Of a DNA stretch of 8,231 nt, positions 7,601-8,231 are shown piece by piece. The translations under genes were made by a program, and so were the position numbers. The DNA lies in NCBI GenBank assembly GCA_012837655.1, contig DUQT01000024.1, forward strand, positions 1 through 8,231, written 5' to 3'. How positions within the stretch are numbered: the stretch's first letter is position 1; every line of letters begins with the position of its first letter. The DNA comes from Actinomyces sp. GTDB lineage: Bacteria; Actinomycetota; Actinomycetes; Actinomycetales; Actinomycetaceae. The notes beneath the pieces were generated by a model. The model did not search any database. It was not told the DNA's origin and was given only the letters and a program-made list of their open reading frames with translations.

Positions 7601-8231
7601 TCCGGGCATGCTCGAAGAACTCCTGACCGCAACCATCCGCGCCCTACCAAAGCAAACGCGCGCGCAACTGGTTCCCGCACCCGACGTTGCGAAAGACATG
7701 GCCAGTTGGATCCGTTCCCACATTTGGAACGTCGACGAGGGCGGTGCTGAGTCAGTCCAACCCGCCGAGAACGGTGCTGAGTCTGCCGAACCTATCGGGA
7801 GCGGTGCTGGGTCAGTCCAACCCGCCGAGGACGATGCTCGGTCAGCCGAAACCATCGGGAGAGGTGCTAAGTCCGTCGAAGGCGCCGGGCCCGAACCTGA
7901 ACCGCAGGTGGCGGAAGAAGAGGAGGTTGATCCGCGGTCTTTGGAGGCCTCGCTGGGACGTTTAGCGGCGTGGGCATCGAAGTCGGGTGCGGCTGATAAG
8001 AGGTCGATTGCGAAGATGAAGAAGGCTGCGCAGCAGTCGGAAACTAAGCAGAAAGCTTCAAAGCAGCAGGCCGCTGAAACGCGTGAAAATAAGTCTGAGA
8101 GTGGGTCAGCTGCGCCCTCGGAAATCAAGGGACCGAAAATCCCGGGAACGCGAGAAGGTGAGTACCTGCCGCACTTCTTTGACGCGTTTGTGCGCGCGGC
8201 GCACGAGGTGAAGGGCGTCGATGTTCGCCGG
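4695..8231 (+). CDS. hrpA: ATP-dependent RNA helicase HrpA, DEAH-box/DUF3418 family (3' end beyond the window)
   Basis: This is an NTP-driven RNA helicase of the DEAH/RHA group, cytoplasmic, linked in E. coli to mRNA processing and to rescue of stalled ribosomes. The frame stays open to the window end for 1179 residues; E. coli HrpA has about 1300. Seen motifs are Walker A GETGSGKTT (53-61), DEAH (154-157), SAT (186-188), LVFLPGERD before 320, motif V ATNVAETS (361-368) and motif VI QASANQRSGRSGR (404-416). The helix-rich ratchet region (about 450-550) and OB-like region (about 675-735) follow. DUF3418 starts near YSEPYWS (752). Unusual features are an acidic insert between the RecA lobes (about 228-270) and a low-complexity insertion of about 140 residues (about 1014-1157) with five 10-residue repeats. 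An in-frame ATG at 4686 is possible, but 4695 is preferred because AGGA at 4683-4686 spaces correctly. It is divergent from oppA, with no functional link evident. Confidence 0.96.
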   Translation, partial: MAGRRSSKFSREQLALRAAALPVITYPEELPVSARRDEIAEAIENNQVVIVSGETGSGKTTQIPKICLQLGRGIRGMIGHTQPRRLAARTVADRIAEELKTKVGNRPGDVIGFQVRFTDEVGPTTLVKLMTDGILLAEVQNDPNLYKYDTIIIDEAHERSLNIDFLIGYLTRLLPKRPDLKVIITSATIDSERFANHFAQALKKPVPVVEVSGRTYPVEIRYRPLAQADPPSEIEIEKIDEDEAPVSVKGLVLEDPDSPLMTMGYGMGEDIDHLTGICEAVDELAEEGDGDILVFLPGERDIRDSASALQDHLGNRYIKAGEANQKSLLNGIEVLPLFSRLSAPEQRRVFQPHPRRRVVLATNVAETSLTVPGIRYVIDPGLARISRYSNRTKVQRLPIEPVSQASANQRSGRSGRVADGIAIRLYSQQDFLNRPKYTEPEILRTSLASVILQMASLRLGNVEDFPFLDAPAPKAVRDGVNLLEEIGAVHHRQNPKQHLRLTRIGHQLARLPIDPRLGRMLIEAQRNGVASEVLIIVAALSMQDVRERPAEFKEDADRAHDRFLDPESDFITYLSLWRYLRTQSREMSNSAFRRMCRREFLHFLRWREWQDVVGQLRELAKPLQLDVHSLDLPSRGAIRREEREGGAVDAVARAVKAFTARTSGRNAEQIHRSLLVGLLSNLGAWDQQKQDYQGARGTHFVIWPGSGLARKHYDWVMAAELVETSRLFARTVAKIDPDWVEPLAKRLVKRVYSEPYWSTKMGAAMVREKVLLYGLTLVADRPVLLGNLPAGVKVDAPQAATSIAARTGAGPTGFAGSTPHEVAREMFIQHALVDGEWRSHHRFVKHNANLLDDIHESERKLRQGGTVSDDAIYAFYDERVPAEIISARHFDGWWKRQRDKRLLEMSREDLLPGSGEVDSSGYPSQWQQGDISLPIRYEFDPGSPRDGITVRVPVAVLARLHDRGFEWLVPGMLEELLTATIRALPKQTRAQLVPAPDVAKDMASWIRSHIWNVDEGGAESVQPAENGAESAEPIGSGAGSVQPAEDDARSAETIGRGAKSVEGAGPEPEPQVAEEEEVDPRSLEASLGRLAAWASKSGAADKRSIAKMKKAAQQSETKQKASKQQAAETRENKSESGSAAPSEIKGPKIPGTREGEYLPHFFDAFVRAAHEVKGVDVRR
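7743..7892 (+). repeat. Five in-frame 30-bp tandem repeats inside hrpA
   Basis: The units begin at 7743, 7773, 7803, 7833 and 7863, each exactly 30 bp, starting on a codon boundary (residues 1017-1066). Their products are GAESVQPAEN, GAESAEPIGS, GAGSVQPAED, DARSAETIGR and GAKSVEGAGP. Units 1 and 3 match at 28 of 30 bases and units 2 and 4 at 23 of 30, so the array looks like a 30-bp unit that diverged into an AB pair and then duplicated as a 60-bp block, plus a more diverged fifth copy. The peptide is Gly/Ala/Ser/Glu-rich and probably disordered. Copy number may vary between strains because length changes by whole units keep the frame. Confidence 0.93.

Noticed and set aside
7743..7892. Possible CRISPR-like array
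   Set aside because: The units are directly contiguous with no unique spacers, they diverge gradually, and they are in frame with the helicase.
7687..7965. 92-codon plus-strand open frame with repeats like LSQSNPPRT
   Set aside because: It is a shifted frame through the same 30-bp array inside hrpA. It has no independent start signal, and the helicase frame continues to conserved sequence beyond it.
7457..8128. 223-codon open frame on the minus strand with its own Ala/Ser/Pro-rich repeat pattern
   Set aside because: It lies entirely opposite the helicase frame. Its apparent repeats are the reverse reading of the 30-bp units, which keep several frames open because the unit length is divisible by three. 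No ribosome-binding site or known family was seen.

Overview
The window looks like chromosomal DNA from a moderately high-GC Gram-positive actinobacterium. The protein style would fit Actinomycetaceae or a neighbouring group, but no rRNA or other taxonomic marker is present, so this is an inference. Coding DNA is visibly GC-rich, and one AT-rich intergenic region separates two divergent transcription units.

Left unit (1 to 4404, minus strand, read right to left): an oligopeptide ABC importer operon in the order oppA (substrate-binding lipoprotein), oppB and oppC (two permeases), oppD (ATP-binding protein, cut by the left edge). OppA would capture peptides outside the membrane and pass them to the OppB/OppC channel, while OppD-type ATPase cassettes power import. 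oppB and oppC overlap by 8 nt, and oppC and oppD are 5 nt apart, so these three are probably translationally coupled. A perfect 18-bp stem-loop sits between oppA and oppB. It is well placed to end or stabilise oppA mRNA and give more binding protein than permease.

Middle (4405 to 4694): a 290-bp AT-rich divergent promoter region with short palindromes and two candidate plus-strand promoters for the right-hand gene. I found no convincing oppA promoter.

Right unit (4695 to the right edge, plus strand): one long open frame for an HrpA-type DEAH-box RNA helicase, cut by the window end after 1179 residues. All main helicase motifs are intact. The unusual part is a roughly 140-residue low-complexity insertion in the C-terminal DUF3418 region, which contains five in-frame 30-bp tandem repeats.

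I see no mobile element, CRISPR array, RNA gene, toxin-antitoxin pair or defence system. The content is mostly ordinary housekeeping and transport. The repeat-bearing insertion in HrpA is the best candidate for something not previously described.
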